Below are positions 36,095 through 43,916 of a stretch of 64,000 nt of DNA, piece after piece; positions within the stretch are counted from its first letter, which is position 1, and each line of letters starts with the position of its first letter. This DNA is from Arcobacteraceae bacterium (GTDB lineage Bacteria; Campylobacterota; Campylobacteria; Campylobacterales; Arcobacteraceae), in NCBI GenBank assembly GCA_028375605.1, contig JAONGR010000001.1:124001-188000 (forward strand). Reading direction: 5' to 3'. The position numbers were made by a program, and so were the translations under genes. The notes under the pieces are model-generated. The model ran no database searches. It was not told the DNA's origin and was given only the letters and a program-made list of their open reading frames with translations.

Positions 36095-36925
36095 TTAATT
36101 CGCTGAAAATTCTGAAATTAATGATTCGATATCATCACTATCTACAATATCATTTGAATCACCTGAAATATGTTTAGCAATTTGAACTTCTGCTTTACCT
36201 GAATCATCTTCAAATATTCCATTTAAATAGCTACTTAATTTTTTAATTACAGCCATCACTCTTTCTATTTTTTGACGATTTATATCATGGTATTGCATTA
36301 ATTCCATGGCTTCAAAAACTTTATTATTTTCAGCATCAACTTTTAATGACAATTCATTTGATGTCTCAATCAATTGTTTTGCATTTGTTAAATTATCTGT
36401 AAAAATATCTACGTTAGGAAATTTTATAGATAATGACTCTAATAATTCTGATTGTTGTGTTATGAATTCAGACATATTCTTATTGTATTTTGATATTTCT
36501 GCATTCTCATCTAATATAAAACTTAAAACGTCAAATATTTGAGAAGCTTTTTCTTCACTATCATCAGCAACTTCATTAAGCTGATTAACAACTTTGTTTT
36601 CATCACTGGCAGGAAGAGGATATTGGTTATTATTGATTTTTGATTCCATCTCTGATACTTCTGAGTCTTTACTCTCATTAGGTTCATCAACAACGCCATC
36701 AATACCAGCTAAAATATCATCAACATTAACATCTTCTTCATCTACAATACCATCAATACCAGCTAAGATATCATCGACATTAATATCTTCATCAGGATCA
36801 ATATTTTCTACAGATTCTGGTTCAATATTTAATTCATCACCTGCTATATTTTCTTCTACTTCGTCAACTTGTATATCATCAGCACCACTCATTAATGCTT
36901 CAATTTCTTCTTGACTCATACTCAT
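36095..36925 (-). CDS. cheZ: CheZ-like CheY-P phosphatase with several docking motifs
   Basis: The 276-residue protein has a helical region near 115-245 that ends in 'MQYHDINRQKIERVM'. The spacing D-x3-Q in HDINRQ equals the catalytic Asp/Gln pair of CheZ (Asp143/Gln147 in E. coli). The C-terminus 'SDDIESLISEF' resembles the CheY-binding tail of E. coli CheZ. The N-terminus 'MSMSQEEIEALMSG' copies the CheY-binding motif of FliM, and residues 47-82 hold two exact-length 18-residue repeats with 'VDDILAGIDG'. Remote CheZ homologues are known in Helicobacter (HP0170) and Campylobacter (Cj0700). It is 3 bases from cheY, which supports the role. The long acidic N-terminus (pI very low) is unusual. 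Confidence 0.8.
   Translation of the reverse strand: MSMSQEEIEALMSGADDIQVDEVEENIAGDELNIEPESVENIDPDEDINVDDILAGIDGIVDEEDVNVDDILAGIDGVVDEPNESKDSEVSEMESKINNNQYPLPASDENKVVNQLNEVADDSEEKASQIFDVLSFILDENAEISKYNKNMSEFITQQSELLESLSIKFPNVDIFTDNLTNAKQLIETSNELSLKVDAENNKVFEAMELMQYHDINRQKIERVMAVIKKLSSYLNGIFEDDSGKAEVQIAKHISGDSNDIVDSDDIESLISEFSAN
36696..36803. repeat. 54-bp tandem repeat within the CheZ-like gene
   Basis: Two near-identical 54-base units (36696-36749 and 36750-36803) encode the 18-residue acidic repeat containing 'VDDILAGIDG'. The few base differences are mostly silent, which suggests a duplication kept at the protein level. Confidence 0.8.
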
Positions 36926-36928
36926 AGG

Positions 36929-37297
36929 TTATCCCTTAACTAGACCATCTAGTTTTTCTTTTAATATCTCTGCACTAAAAGGTTTTACTATATAGTTATT
37001 TACTCCAGCTTTTAATGCGGTAATAACTTCACCTTTACCACCTTCTGTTGTAATCATAACAATAGGAACTTTTTTGTCTACAGACCGAATAGTCTTTACA
37101 AGCTCTAATCCGTTCATATTTGGCATATTCCAATCTGTTAATACTACATCATAATTATTATTATCTTGAAATAATTTCCATGCAACAACACCATCTTCAG
37201 CTTCATCAAAATCTTCTTTAGCTACACCCAGCTGCTGCACTACATTTCCGATGATTCTTCTCATTGTTGAACTGTCATCTACTATCAATATTCTCAT
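36929..37297 (-). CDS. cheY: Chemotaxis response regulator CheY
   Basis: CheY-P binds the motor switch and changes rotation. The 122-residue receiver has the acidic pocket Asp7/Asp8, phospho-acceptor Asp55 in 'VLTDWNMPNM', Thr83-Thr84 and Lys105 in 'IVKPF'; all catalytic residues are present. It lies just upstream of the CheZ-like gene (3 bases) and is the first gene of the minus-strand flagellar run, with a TATAAT 34 bases before its start. Confidence 0.95.
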   Translation of the reverse strand: MRILIVDDSSTMRRIIGNVVQQLGVAKEDFDEAEDGVVAWKLFQDNNNYDVVLTDWNMPNMNGLELVKTIRSVDKKVPIVMITTEGGKGEVITALKAGVNNYIVKPFSAEILKEKLDGLVKG

Positions 37298-37330
37298 AGA
37301 TATCCCTTTATTAAATAAAATACTAAATAC

Positions 37331-37336
37331 ATTATA
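37331..37336 (-). promoter_or_regulatory. Candidate -10 element for cheY and the minus-strand flagellar run
   Basis: TATAAT on the minus strand, 34 bases before cheY. This 136-base gap divides the two arms of the flagellar cluster; the other strand has a TTGTTT and TATGAT pair with 18-base spacing ahead of flgG. No sigma-54 (GG-N10-GC) or sigma-28 like pattern is visible. Confidence 0.5.
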
Positions 37337-37433
37337 CTTAATTTTCTTTAAAATTTATCTTAATTTTGTTTTATATATTTTTAATACATTATGATGTAGA
37401 ATTATAGTAATTAATACCAATAAGGATATAGAG

Positions 37434-38222
37434 ATGATTAGAGGATTATACACAGCCGCAGCAGGTATGACAGCTCAGCAACAAAACATTGATGTAATTT
37501 CAAATAATATTGCCAATGTTAATACCGATGGATTCAAACAAGACCGAGCAGAATTTCAAGATTTGATGTACCAATCGCTAAATTATACAGCAGGTGCTAC
37601 ATCTTCAAATACAAATAATCCAACAGGAATTGACACAGGTCTTGGGGTAAGAGTTTCTGGTATACAAAAAAACTTTTTACAAGGAAGCCTTAAAGAAACT
37701 GGAAATGATTATGATATTGCGATTCAAGGGGATGGATTCTTCCAAATTGCTACACCCGCTGGAGAAACTGCTTATTCTCGAAATGGTGCATTCAAATTAG
37801 ATAGTGAAGGGACAATTGTAAATGCACAAGGATATGCTTTAGAACCTGAAATAACAATTCCTTCTGAGTTAGTTAATATATCAATCGCTCAAGATGGTAC
37901 GGTAACGGGACAAGATGCTACGACAGGGGAAAGTACTGAACTTGGTCAAATTACTCTAGTAAATTTTATTAATTCAGCAGGACTATCACCTCAAGGTAGT
38001 AATTTATACCTAGCTTCCGATACTTCAGGTGATCCAATTGAATTAACACCAGGAACTGATGGAATTGGTTCTTTACAACAAGGGATGCTCGAAGGTTCGA
38101 ATGTTCAACTTGTAACGGAAATGGTAAATTTAATTACAGCACAAAGAGGTTATGAAGCAAATTCAAAAGCTATTAATACAACAGATTCTATGCTACAGAC
38201 TGTTAATGCATTGAAACGATAA
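37434..38222 (+). CDS. flgG: Flagellar distal rod protein FlgG
   Basis: FlgG makes the distal rod. The 262-residue protein has 'GLYTAAAGMTAQQQNIDVISNN' split as N-terminal signature, 'NIANVNTDGFKQDRAEFQDL', then 'GDGFFQIATPAGETAYSRNG', and the C-terminal 'MVNLITAQRGYEANSKAI', all near-perfect for FlgG. The length is standard. RBS AAGGATA precedes ATG. It opens the plus-strand arm, followed after about 16 bases by a Lys-rich gene and then the CheC-like membrane protein, probably one transcript. Confidence 0.96.
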   Translation: MIRGLYTAAAGMTAQQQNIDVISNNIANVNTDGFKQDRAEFQDLMYQSLNYTAGATSSNTNNPTGIDTGLGVRVSGIQKNFLQGSLKETGNDYDIAIQGDGFFQIATPAGETAYSRNGAFKLDSEGTIVNAQGYALEPEITIPSELVNISIAQDGTVTGQDATTGESTELGQITLVNFINSAGLSPQGSNLYLASDTSGDPIELTPGTDGIGSLQQGMLEGSNVQLVTEMVNLITAQRGYEANSKAINTTDSMLQTVNALKR

Positions 38223-38238
38223 TCATAGATAATTGGGT

Positions 38239-38670
38239 ATGGATTTAGCTGAATTAAAGAAAAAAAGGGAAGAAAAGCTTTTAGAGCATAAGCGAAAAAA
38301 AAGAGCTTACTACCTTAAGTCAAAAATAGAGAAAAAAAAAGATACCATCAAAAAAATTAATTCTATTGATTATGAGAAGGAACTCTTTGGGGGAAACTTT
38401 TCTGAAAAGCTAAAAGATATTGCAAAAAAGCAAAAACAACATATACAATCTAGAGAAGAAATTATTCGTCACAAAGTTGATGAATACAGATCTAAAAAAC
38501 AAAAATACTATAAAGAACATAAAGAAATCCGTTTAGAGTATGACAAAGAATATAGAGATAAAAAGAAAGAAAAACTTAAAGAATATCGAAAAGAATACTA
38601 TAGAAAAAATAAAGAAAAGATACTAGAACAGCAAAAACAAAATAGATTAAATAAAAAAATGGAAAAATAA
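38239..38670 (+). CDS. Highly charged coiled-coil protein after flgG
   Basis: The protein of about 143 residues is made almost only of Lys, Glu, Arg, Tyr and Asp, with helical repeats such as 'KEHKEIRLEYDKEYRDKKKEK'-type units (split by Tyr) and no hydrophobic segment. An ATG at 38239 is preferred; a TTG at 38233 gives two more residues. No family is recognised. It lies between flgG and the CheC-like membrane gene (2-base gap), so it is probably co-translated with the latter. A FliJ-like role is possible on size and charge, but the repetitive Tyr-Lys pattern is not typical of FliJ. Confidence 0.6.
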   Translation: MDLAELKKKREEKLLEHKRKKRAYYLKSKIEKKKDTIKKINSIDYEKELFGGNFSEKLKDIAKKQKQHIQSREEIIRHKVDEYRSKKQKYYKEHKEIRLEYDKEYRDKKKEKLKEYRKEYYRKNKEKILEQQKQNRLNKKMEK

Positions 38671-38672
38671 AT

Positions 38673-40238
38673 ATGGCATCAGATTTATCAAAAATAATAC
38701 AAGATAGTATTACTCTTACGCTTAATGGTCTTCTTGCAAAAGATGCGAATATTATTCAAATCACCAAAACTCATATAAAAGATATAGAAGAATTACAATT
38801 GTTAAAAGTCCAATCGGTATTTGATTTTTCAAATTTTACTTCAGAATTCTCGTTTCTCGTTCCTGCAACAAGTTCTTCTTTAATTTTTAATACAATGATG
38901 GGTTCACCTATTACCGAGCTTGCTGAAGAATTAGATGATGATGCAGAAGATGCAATAGGTGAATTTATATCCAATACATCAGGTACTTTAACTACTTCAA
39001 TTAATGGTGCAAATTTTCAAGATGTTGGACAAACAAAATTTAATATAGCGAATAAAGAGATTATTCAAGGAAATAATTTAAATGACCTTGAGAGTACATA
39101 TAGGTTTTTAATCGATTTAGAAGGTAATGAACTCATTATTTTTATTACGTTTGATGATGTGATTTTACCCTATATTAAAGAGATATCAGAGTCAGTTATC
39201 ACTCACCATGAAGAAGAGGTAATAGAAGAGATTGAAGAAACAATAATTGAAGAAGTTCCAGAGGTAAAAGAGGAACCTAAAATAGAAAGTACAGACGAAA
39301 TCAAAGAGATTAAAAAAGAAAATCAAGATGAACAAGAAAAAGAAGAGTCAACTCCCGAGGACAAAAAAGATAAAAAACTAAAACTTATTATCTACATTAT
39401 TGGGGCTTTCTTGGGATTGATTATATTCTCCTTTTTAATAGCATATTTTATGGGGGCATTTGATCAAGAGCCAGTTATCGAAAAAAAATCAGATTTTAAC
39501 AGTACAAAAAAAATAAAAGATAAAAATCAGCTCGAGATAATTAAATACAATACTCTACAAAAAGTAATATTCAAAGCGTCAGACATAAATAAAGAAAGAC
39601 TGAATAATAAATTAGCAGCACTAACGAAGTATAATGTATTAAATAAAGAAGAACTCGAAGCGCAAAAATTGGCTGAAAAAAATAGACTCTTTGAACTAGA
39701 AAAAGAAAAAGAATTACTTGCATTCTCTAAAAAGAATCAAGAGGAAACAATTTTTGTAAAAGAAGAACCTAAAGTAGATAGAGTTATTGAAAAAAAGACA
39801 AAATTCAAACAAGAAACATTTATCGTAGAAAAAGATAAAATTACTGTGACAGATAACACGCAACCTATTTCTAATGAATTAGAAAAAGAAGAAAAAAAAC
39901 AAATAGTACAAAATACTCCTACAATAGAACAACAAACAACAAATATTCAAAATAATTCCATAACGGATATTATTAGTACAAAATTAAGTTATGTGGTTAC
40001 GAGTAGTTTAAAATACAGTTTATTTAAGGTTTTAGTTCAAGAAACAAATACTAAACAAGCCAGAATATCAATATGTAATAATGAAAATGGCAAAACGGCA
40101 ATATATATTGGTCCTTTTGAAACAATTCAATTACAGCAGAAAATGATTGATCTAGTAAAGAAAAATAATTCAGATATAGTTGTAAATCCTATATCAATTA
40201 ATGAAGAAGAATTTAATACTAGATGTAATTTAGAATAG
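38673..40238 (+). CDS. FliY/CheC-like domain fused to a membrane helix and periplasmic region
   Basis: Residues 1-175 align by eye with the first domain of FliY at 23168: both begin 'MASD(L/I)S' and share a '(V/I)PA' strand, 'DD(D/E)..DA(I/V).E(F/I)IS' and 'TS(I/V)N..NF.D'. Asp93 and Glu97 of the CheC motif are kept; Asn is Ser100. An acidic Glu/Lys linker (176-235) follows, then one membrane helix (237-259) preceded by Lys, so the N-terminus should be cytoplasmic. The remainder (260-521) should be periplasmic, Lys/Glu/Gln-rich, ending in a segment with 'AIYIGPFETIQLQQKMIDL' that resembles the second half of a SPOR domain. There is no SpoA domain. I know no named protein with this architecture. 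Confidence 0.75.
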   Translation: MASDLSKIIQDSITLTLNGLLAKDANIIQITKTHIKDIEELQLLKVQSVFDFSNFTSEFSFLVPATSSSLIFNTMMGSPITELAEELDDDAEDAIGEFISNTSGTLTTSINGANFQDVGQTKFNIANKEIIQGNNLNDLESTYRFLIDLEGNELIIFITFDDVILPYIKEISESVITHHEEEVIEEIEETIIEEVPEVKEEPKIESTDEIKEIKKENQDEQEKEESTPEDKKDKKLKLIIYIIGAFLGLIIFSFLIAYFMGAFDQEPVIEKKSDFNSTKKIKDKNQLEIIKYNTLQKVIFKASDINKERLNNKLAALTKYNVLNKEELEAQKLAEKNRLFELEKEKELLAFSKKNQEETIFVKEEPKVDRVIEKKTKFKQETFIVEKDKITVTDNTQPISNELEKEEKKQIVQNTPTIEQQTTNIQNNSITDIISTKLSYVVTSSLKYSLFKVLVQETNTKQARISICNNENGKTAIYIGPFETIQLQQKMIDLVKKNNSDIVVNPISINEEEFNTRCNLE

Positions 40239-41133
40239 TTTTAATCACCTTTTCTTTACTCTCATGAAGGTCAGAAGAAGTAATACTAAATTCAGAAAAA
40301 TTTATATTACCTCTACCTTCATATGAAGAGGTAATTAAGGACACATCCAAATTTCCCTTACTCTGTAAAGAAACCTTGACTTTATTATCAATAATTCTAA
40401 AATAGGCAACTACATTGACAATACCAATGCTTAAGACTGTATCAATTATATCATCACAATCAGTTATCAATACACCTGTTTCTTGAATACAAGAGTCTTC
40501 TAAATGTACTGTAGCTATTCTTCCCTCACCAAATAAATCTAATGTATCCATAATCTTAGATTTTGCTTTAAAAGTAGCTAATGATTCTCTATTATTCAAA
40601 TTATTCATAACTTCTGAAACATTCATTTTGGAATTTAACAACTCACTTATTAAGCTAAATGTGTGTTGATCAGTTGTTTTTGATTTAAAAGCTAAAGTAT
40701 AATCATATACAGCAATATATAGGCATTCTGCCATCTCTTTTGAAATAACTAAATCATTAGACTTATAGAAATCATACAATAAAGTGGAAGCACTTACTTT
40801 TGATAAGTCTCCAATTGATAATCTCTTAACTCTTGTATCAATAAGTTTTTCTCCAATATCCACAGAAGGACAATCTATATCAATTATAAGGTCATAATAT
40901 TGAGGTAAAGAGAAAGATATTTTATCAAATTTTGATAAAAAATTTAATCTTCTCGGTAGTTTCTTCATTGAGGTAAAGACTTTATGTTTTATCTTATTCT
41001 CAAAAAAACAGTTACTAAGTGATAGTGCAGATGCTAATGAATCTACATTTGGATTAGAATGAATAACGATTACAATATAGTGAGCATCTTTAATCTCCTC
41101 AAACATCTTTTTACATAAAGCTTTATTTATCAT
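40219..41133 (-). CDS. Degenerate DHH-family phosphoesterase-like protein
   Basis: The 304-residue protein has the layout of NrnA-type DHH-DHHA1 phosphoesterases, but the metal sites are eroded. Motif I reads 'HSNPNVD' (first Asp of NPDxD is Asn), motif II keeps 'IIDIDCPS', motif III, normally DHH, reads 'IGDLSKV', and the C-terminal 'GGGH' is 'EGRGN'. It is unlikely to be an active nanoRNase or c-di-AMP phosphodiesterase; it may bind a nucleotide as a pseudoenzyme. Its 3' end overlaps the convergent flagellar gene by 20 bases and its start overlaps mrdA by 11 bases. Confidence 0.75.
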   Translation of the reverse strand: MINKALCKKMFEEIKDAHYIVIVIHSNPNVDSLASALSLSNCFFENKIKHKVFTSMKKLPRRLNFLSKFDKISFSLPQYYDLIIDIDCPSVDIGEKLIDTRVKRLSIGDLSKVSASTLLYDFYKSNDLVISKEMAECLYIAVYDYTLAFKSKTTDQHTFSLISELLNSKMNVSEVMNNLNNRESLATFKAKSKIMDTLDLFGEGRIATVHLEDSCIQETGVLITDCDDIIDTVLSIGIVNVVAYFRIIDNKVKVSLQSKGNLDVSLITSSYEGRGNINFSEFSITSSDLHESKEKVIKTILNYI

Positions 41134-42895
41134 CTATATATCCTAATTCAATTAGTTTATCATAAATTTTACCTACCATAGGACCAGCAGCACTTCCTCC
41201 ATGTCCTCCATGTTCTACTAATATAGTTACAACATACTTTGGATTTTTATAAGGAGCATATGTAGTAAGCCATGCTTGTGATCTTTTAAAATATTCTAGT
41301 TCATGCTCTTTCATTCTTTTCTTCTCAGATTGAGGAATACCTACAACTTGAGCTGTACCAGTTTTTGCTGCTACTTTTACTTTACTTTTTATATATTTTG
41401 AAGCTGTCCCATTTACATGATTGCTTACTTCATACATACCCTTTTGTAAAAGCTTTAATTCTCTCTTTCCTATTGCTACTTTTTGTTTTTTATTATTTAA
41501 TTTATCAGACTGTATAAAATGAGGAGTAAGAAGTTCCCCTTTTGTCAGAGCTGCTGTATAACGTGCAACTTGCATAGGAGTTACAAGAATATATCCCTGA
41601 CCAATTGATGAGACTACTGTTTCTCCCATATACCAAGGCATTTTATACTTTTTCTTTTTCCATGCTTTATTTGGATTTATACCTTTAAATTCATTTGGAA
41701 GATCTACTCCTGTAACATGCCCAAAACCATATTTATCTAATGTATCATGAATCTTATCTATACCAACTATCAAAGACCCCTTATAGAAAAAAACATCAAC
41801 ACTTTGTCTTATAGCCTTTGTATAACCAGTAAGTCCATGCCCATCTTTTTTCCAATCTCTAAATTTTCTATTTCCCAATTCAATTTCACCAGAAGCAAAA
41901 ACTTCATAGTTTCTTCCTAATCCATTTTCCATAAAAGAGTGAGCAACTCCCATTTTTATAACTGACCCTGGAGGATAATGTCCATTGATTAATTTATTTG
42001 TAAAAGGATGATTAAGGTCATTAATAATATTTTCCCAGTCTTTATGAGATATACCATTTACAAAGATATTATTATCAAATTCGGGATAACTTCCTGCTGC
42101 TAATATTTCACCATTATTTGAATCCATCACTACAACAGCACCAGCTTTTTTTCCAAAGAGTTCATGTATATATTTTTGTAATTCTATATCAACTGTAAGA
42201 TTAATATCTTTTTTTTCTGCTTTAACTTCATTTAAAACTTTTATTTTTTGATATAATGAATTAACTTTTATCTCTTCATACCCTAGAGTTCCACGTAGGA
42301 CATTATCATAATACTTTTCGACTCCACTTTTACCTGAAGTATCATAATATTTTGCATATTTATCTTTTGCTATATCTTCTTTAGTTGTTTTTCCCATATA
42401 ACCAAGAATATGAGCACCTACGTCATTGTAAAGATATTCACGAATTGTAGATGATTGAATTTCAATATTTTCATTTGAATTAAAAATTGAATAATATTTA
42501 AAAAATTCATCATATGCTATATAATCAACGATTTTCACTAACCCATGCCGATAAGGAGAGTCCAACTGTTGATATTTTTTTAGTAGTTTTTCATATTTAA
42601 ACTTGGGAAAGTATTGAACAATCAAACGGGCAACATCTTCTACATTTTTAAAGTTCTTTTTACTTTTTAAATGCGGTTTAATACTAATGCTAAACCCTAC
42701 TCTGTTTACAGCTAAATATTTTCCATTTCTATCTAAGATAGAACCTCTAGAGGCTGTATTATAGACTTTTTTTATATAATTTTTCTGAGATAATTCTTCA
42801 AAATGTTCATTAGAAATAATACTTAGATAATACACTCTACCTAACAATAAGGATACTATAAATACTATAAATACTATAATTATTTTTAATCTCAT
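41123..42895 (-). CDS. mrdA: Penicillin-binding protein 2 (elongasome transpeptidase)
   Basis: PBP2 cross-links peptidoglycan during cell elongation. The 590-residue protein has one N-terminal membrane helix, a dimerisation domain with 'RGSILDRNGKYLAVN', and a transpeptidase domain with the active serine in 'PPGSVIKMG', a 'SVD' second motif in 'IRQSVDVFFY' and 'KTGTAQV'. The length is normal. Its stop overlaps the DHH-like gene. It is downstream of a mreD-like gene with a 4-base overlap, as in mre-mrd operons. Confidence 0.94.
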   Translation of the reverse strand: MRLKIIIVFIVFIVSLLLGRVYYLSIISNEHFEELSQKNYIKKVYNTASRGSILDRNGKYLAVNRVGFSISIKPHLKSKKNFKNVEDVARLIVQYFPKFKYEKLLKKYQQLDSPYRHGLVKIVDYIAYDEFFKYYSIFNSNENIEIQSSTIREYLYNDVGAHILGYMGKTTKEDIAKDKYAKYYDTSGKSGVEKYYDNVLRGTLGYEEIKVNSLYQKIKVLNEVKAEKKDINLTVDIELQKYIHELFGKKAGAVVVMDSNNGEILAAGSYPEFDNNIFVNGISHKDWENIINDLNHPFTNKLINGHYPPGSVIKMGVAHSFMENGLGRNYEVFASGEIELGNRKFRDWKKDGHGLTGYTKAIRQSVDVFFYKGSLIVGIDKIHDTLDKYGFGHVTGVDLPNEFKGINPNKAWKKKKYKMPWYMGETVVSSIGQGYILVTPMQVARYTAALTKGELLTPHFIQSDKLNNKKQKVAIGKRELKLLQKGMYEVSNHVNGTASKYIKSKVKVAAKTGTAQVVGIPQSEKKRMKEHELEYFKRSQAWLTTYAPYKNPKYVVTILVEHGGHGGSAAGPMVGKIYDKLIELGYIDDK

Positions 42896-43323
42896 AATAC
42901 TAAACCTATGATAATAATATCAATAAAAAAATTCATAAGAAAGATAGTTATAAGTGATAAATCAAATGCAATATATGATTGTGTCAAAATATAGAAAAAT
43001 ATGTACAAAATAAATATATAAATAAAATCTAATATAACTGTAGATGAAAAAAGATTTTTTAATCGAGGAACAATAAATAGATAAATCACCATAGCACTAA
43101 GAGTTAAGGAAAAAATCTTTAACCCTTGACTATTCTCAATTACTAAAAATGTAATTATAGAAAAAAGAATAAGTAGATTTCGTTCTTCTTTAATGGAAAC
43201 AGTAAGTATTTTAAACGTAACTCCAATAAGTAACAGAGTGATAAAATACGTGCTAAAAAATATATTCATTATATTTACTGAAATTAACATTGTAATATAA
43301 GGGGGTGTATATACTTTCAACAT
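42892..43323 (-). CDS. mreD: MreD-like rod shape-determining membrane protein
   Basis: The 143-residue protein is nearly all hydrophobic, with about five helices and few charges. There is no strong sequence motif. Its position directly before mrdA, with an ATGA-type overlap, is where mreD stands in many bacteria. MreD is part of the elongasome with MreB, MreC, RodA and PBP2. mreB and mreC are not here. The call rests on size, topology and synteny. Confidence 0.6.
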   Translation of the reverse strand: MLKVYTPPYITMLISVNIMNIFFSTYFITLLLIGVTFKILTVSIKEERNLLILFSIITFLVIENSQGLKIFSLTLSAMVIYLFIVPRLKNLFSSTVILDFIYIFILYIFFYILTQSYIAFDLSLITIFLMNFFIDIIIIGLVL

Positions 43324-43328
43324 CTAAT

Positions 43329-43907
43329 TTATAAATCCTCTAAAATATTATCTCGAAATAATTCTCTTGAAATTTTATCATAGTCTTGGCTTGAAGCTTC
43401 TAAGTTTAGGCAAATTTTATCTGTAAATATTTTATCTATAATTTTAATTTCATATTGAGTTAATAAATATTCAATTTGAGAGAGTTGAGGATAAGTAATA
43501 TAAAGTTTTTTCTTTTCTAGCTTTACATACTCTTGTATAACACTTGACTTTAGAACTAAATTCACAGCATCACTATATGCCTTAACCAAACCACCAGTAC
43601 CAAGTCTAATCCCGCCAAAATAACGTACTATAATCACCGATGTATTTATTAATTCAGCACCAGAGAGTACACTTAATGCAGGTCGTCCACTTGTACCCTT
43701 AGGTTCTCCATCATCACTACTGTTTTCAACTACTTGATTAAACTCATTTAAATATCTATATGCATATACAAAATGTCTCGCTTTTGTATGCTCTTTTTTT
43801 AAAGACTTCATCATTTCATTAAATTCGGAATAAGGACTTATATACGTAATAAACTTAGATTTTTTAATTTCTAAAGTTATAGAGCTTTGAGAAGTTATAC
43901 ACTGCAT
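43329..43907 (-). CDS. IMPACT/YigZ family protein
   Basis: The 192-residue protein has the UPF0029 N-terminal domain: 'KSKFITYI' near residue 20, 'HTKARHFVYAYR', 'SSDDGEPKGTSGRP' and 'VRYFGGIRLGTGGLVKAYSDA', all signature segments, followed by a small C-terminal ferredoxin-like domain. Bacterial members such as YigZ have no settled function; the eukaryotic relative IMPACT acts on translation control. It lies in a run of cell-envelope and translation genes between the mreD-like gene and rsmI. Confidence 0.9.
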   Translation of the reverse strand: MQCITSQSSITLEIKKSKFITYISPYSEFNEMMKSLKKEHTKARHFVYAYRYLNEFNQVVENSSDDGEPKGTSGRPALSVLSGAELINTSVIIVRYFGGIRLGTGGLVKAYSDAVNLVLKSSVIQEYVKLEKKKLYITYPQLSQIEYLLTQYEIKIIDKIFTDKICLNLEASSQDYDKISRELFRDNILEDL

Positions 43908-43916
43908 TATAATTTA

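Noticed and set aside
37298-37433. Sigma-54 or sigma-28 promoters in the cheY/flgG gap
   Set aside because: No GG-N10-GC element and no CGATAT-type -10 with the needed spacing was found; TATAAT-type elements explain the gap better.
6772-40238. Virulence-type (injectisome) secretion system
   Set aside because: FlhA, FlhB and FliI are shared families, but rod, hook, stator and C-ring genes show that the cluster is flagellar.
40219-41133. Active NrnA-type nanoRNase
   Set aside because: Three of four metal-binding motifs are changed, including the DHH motif itself.
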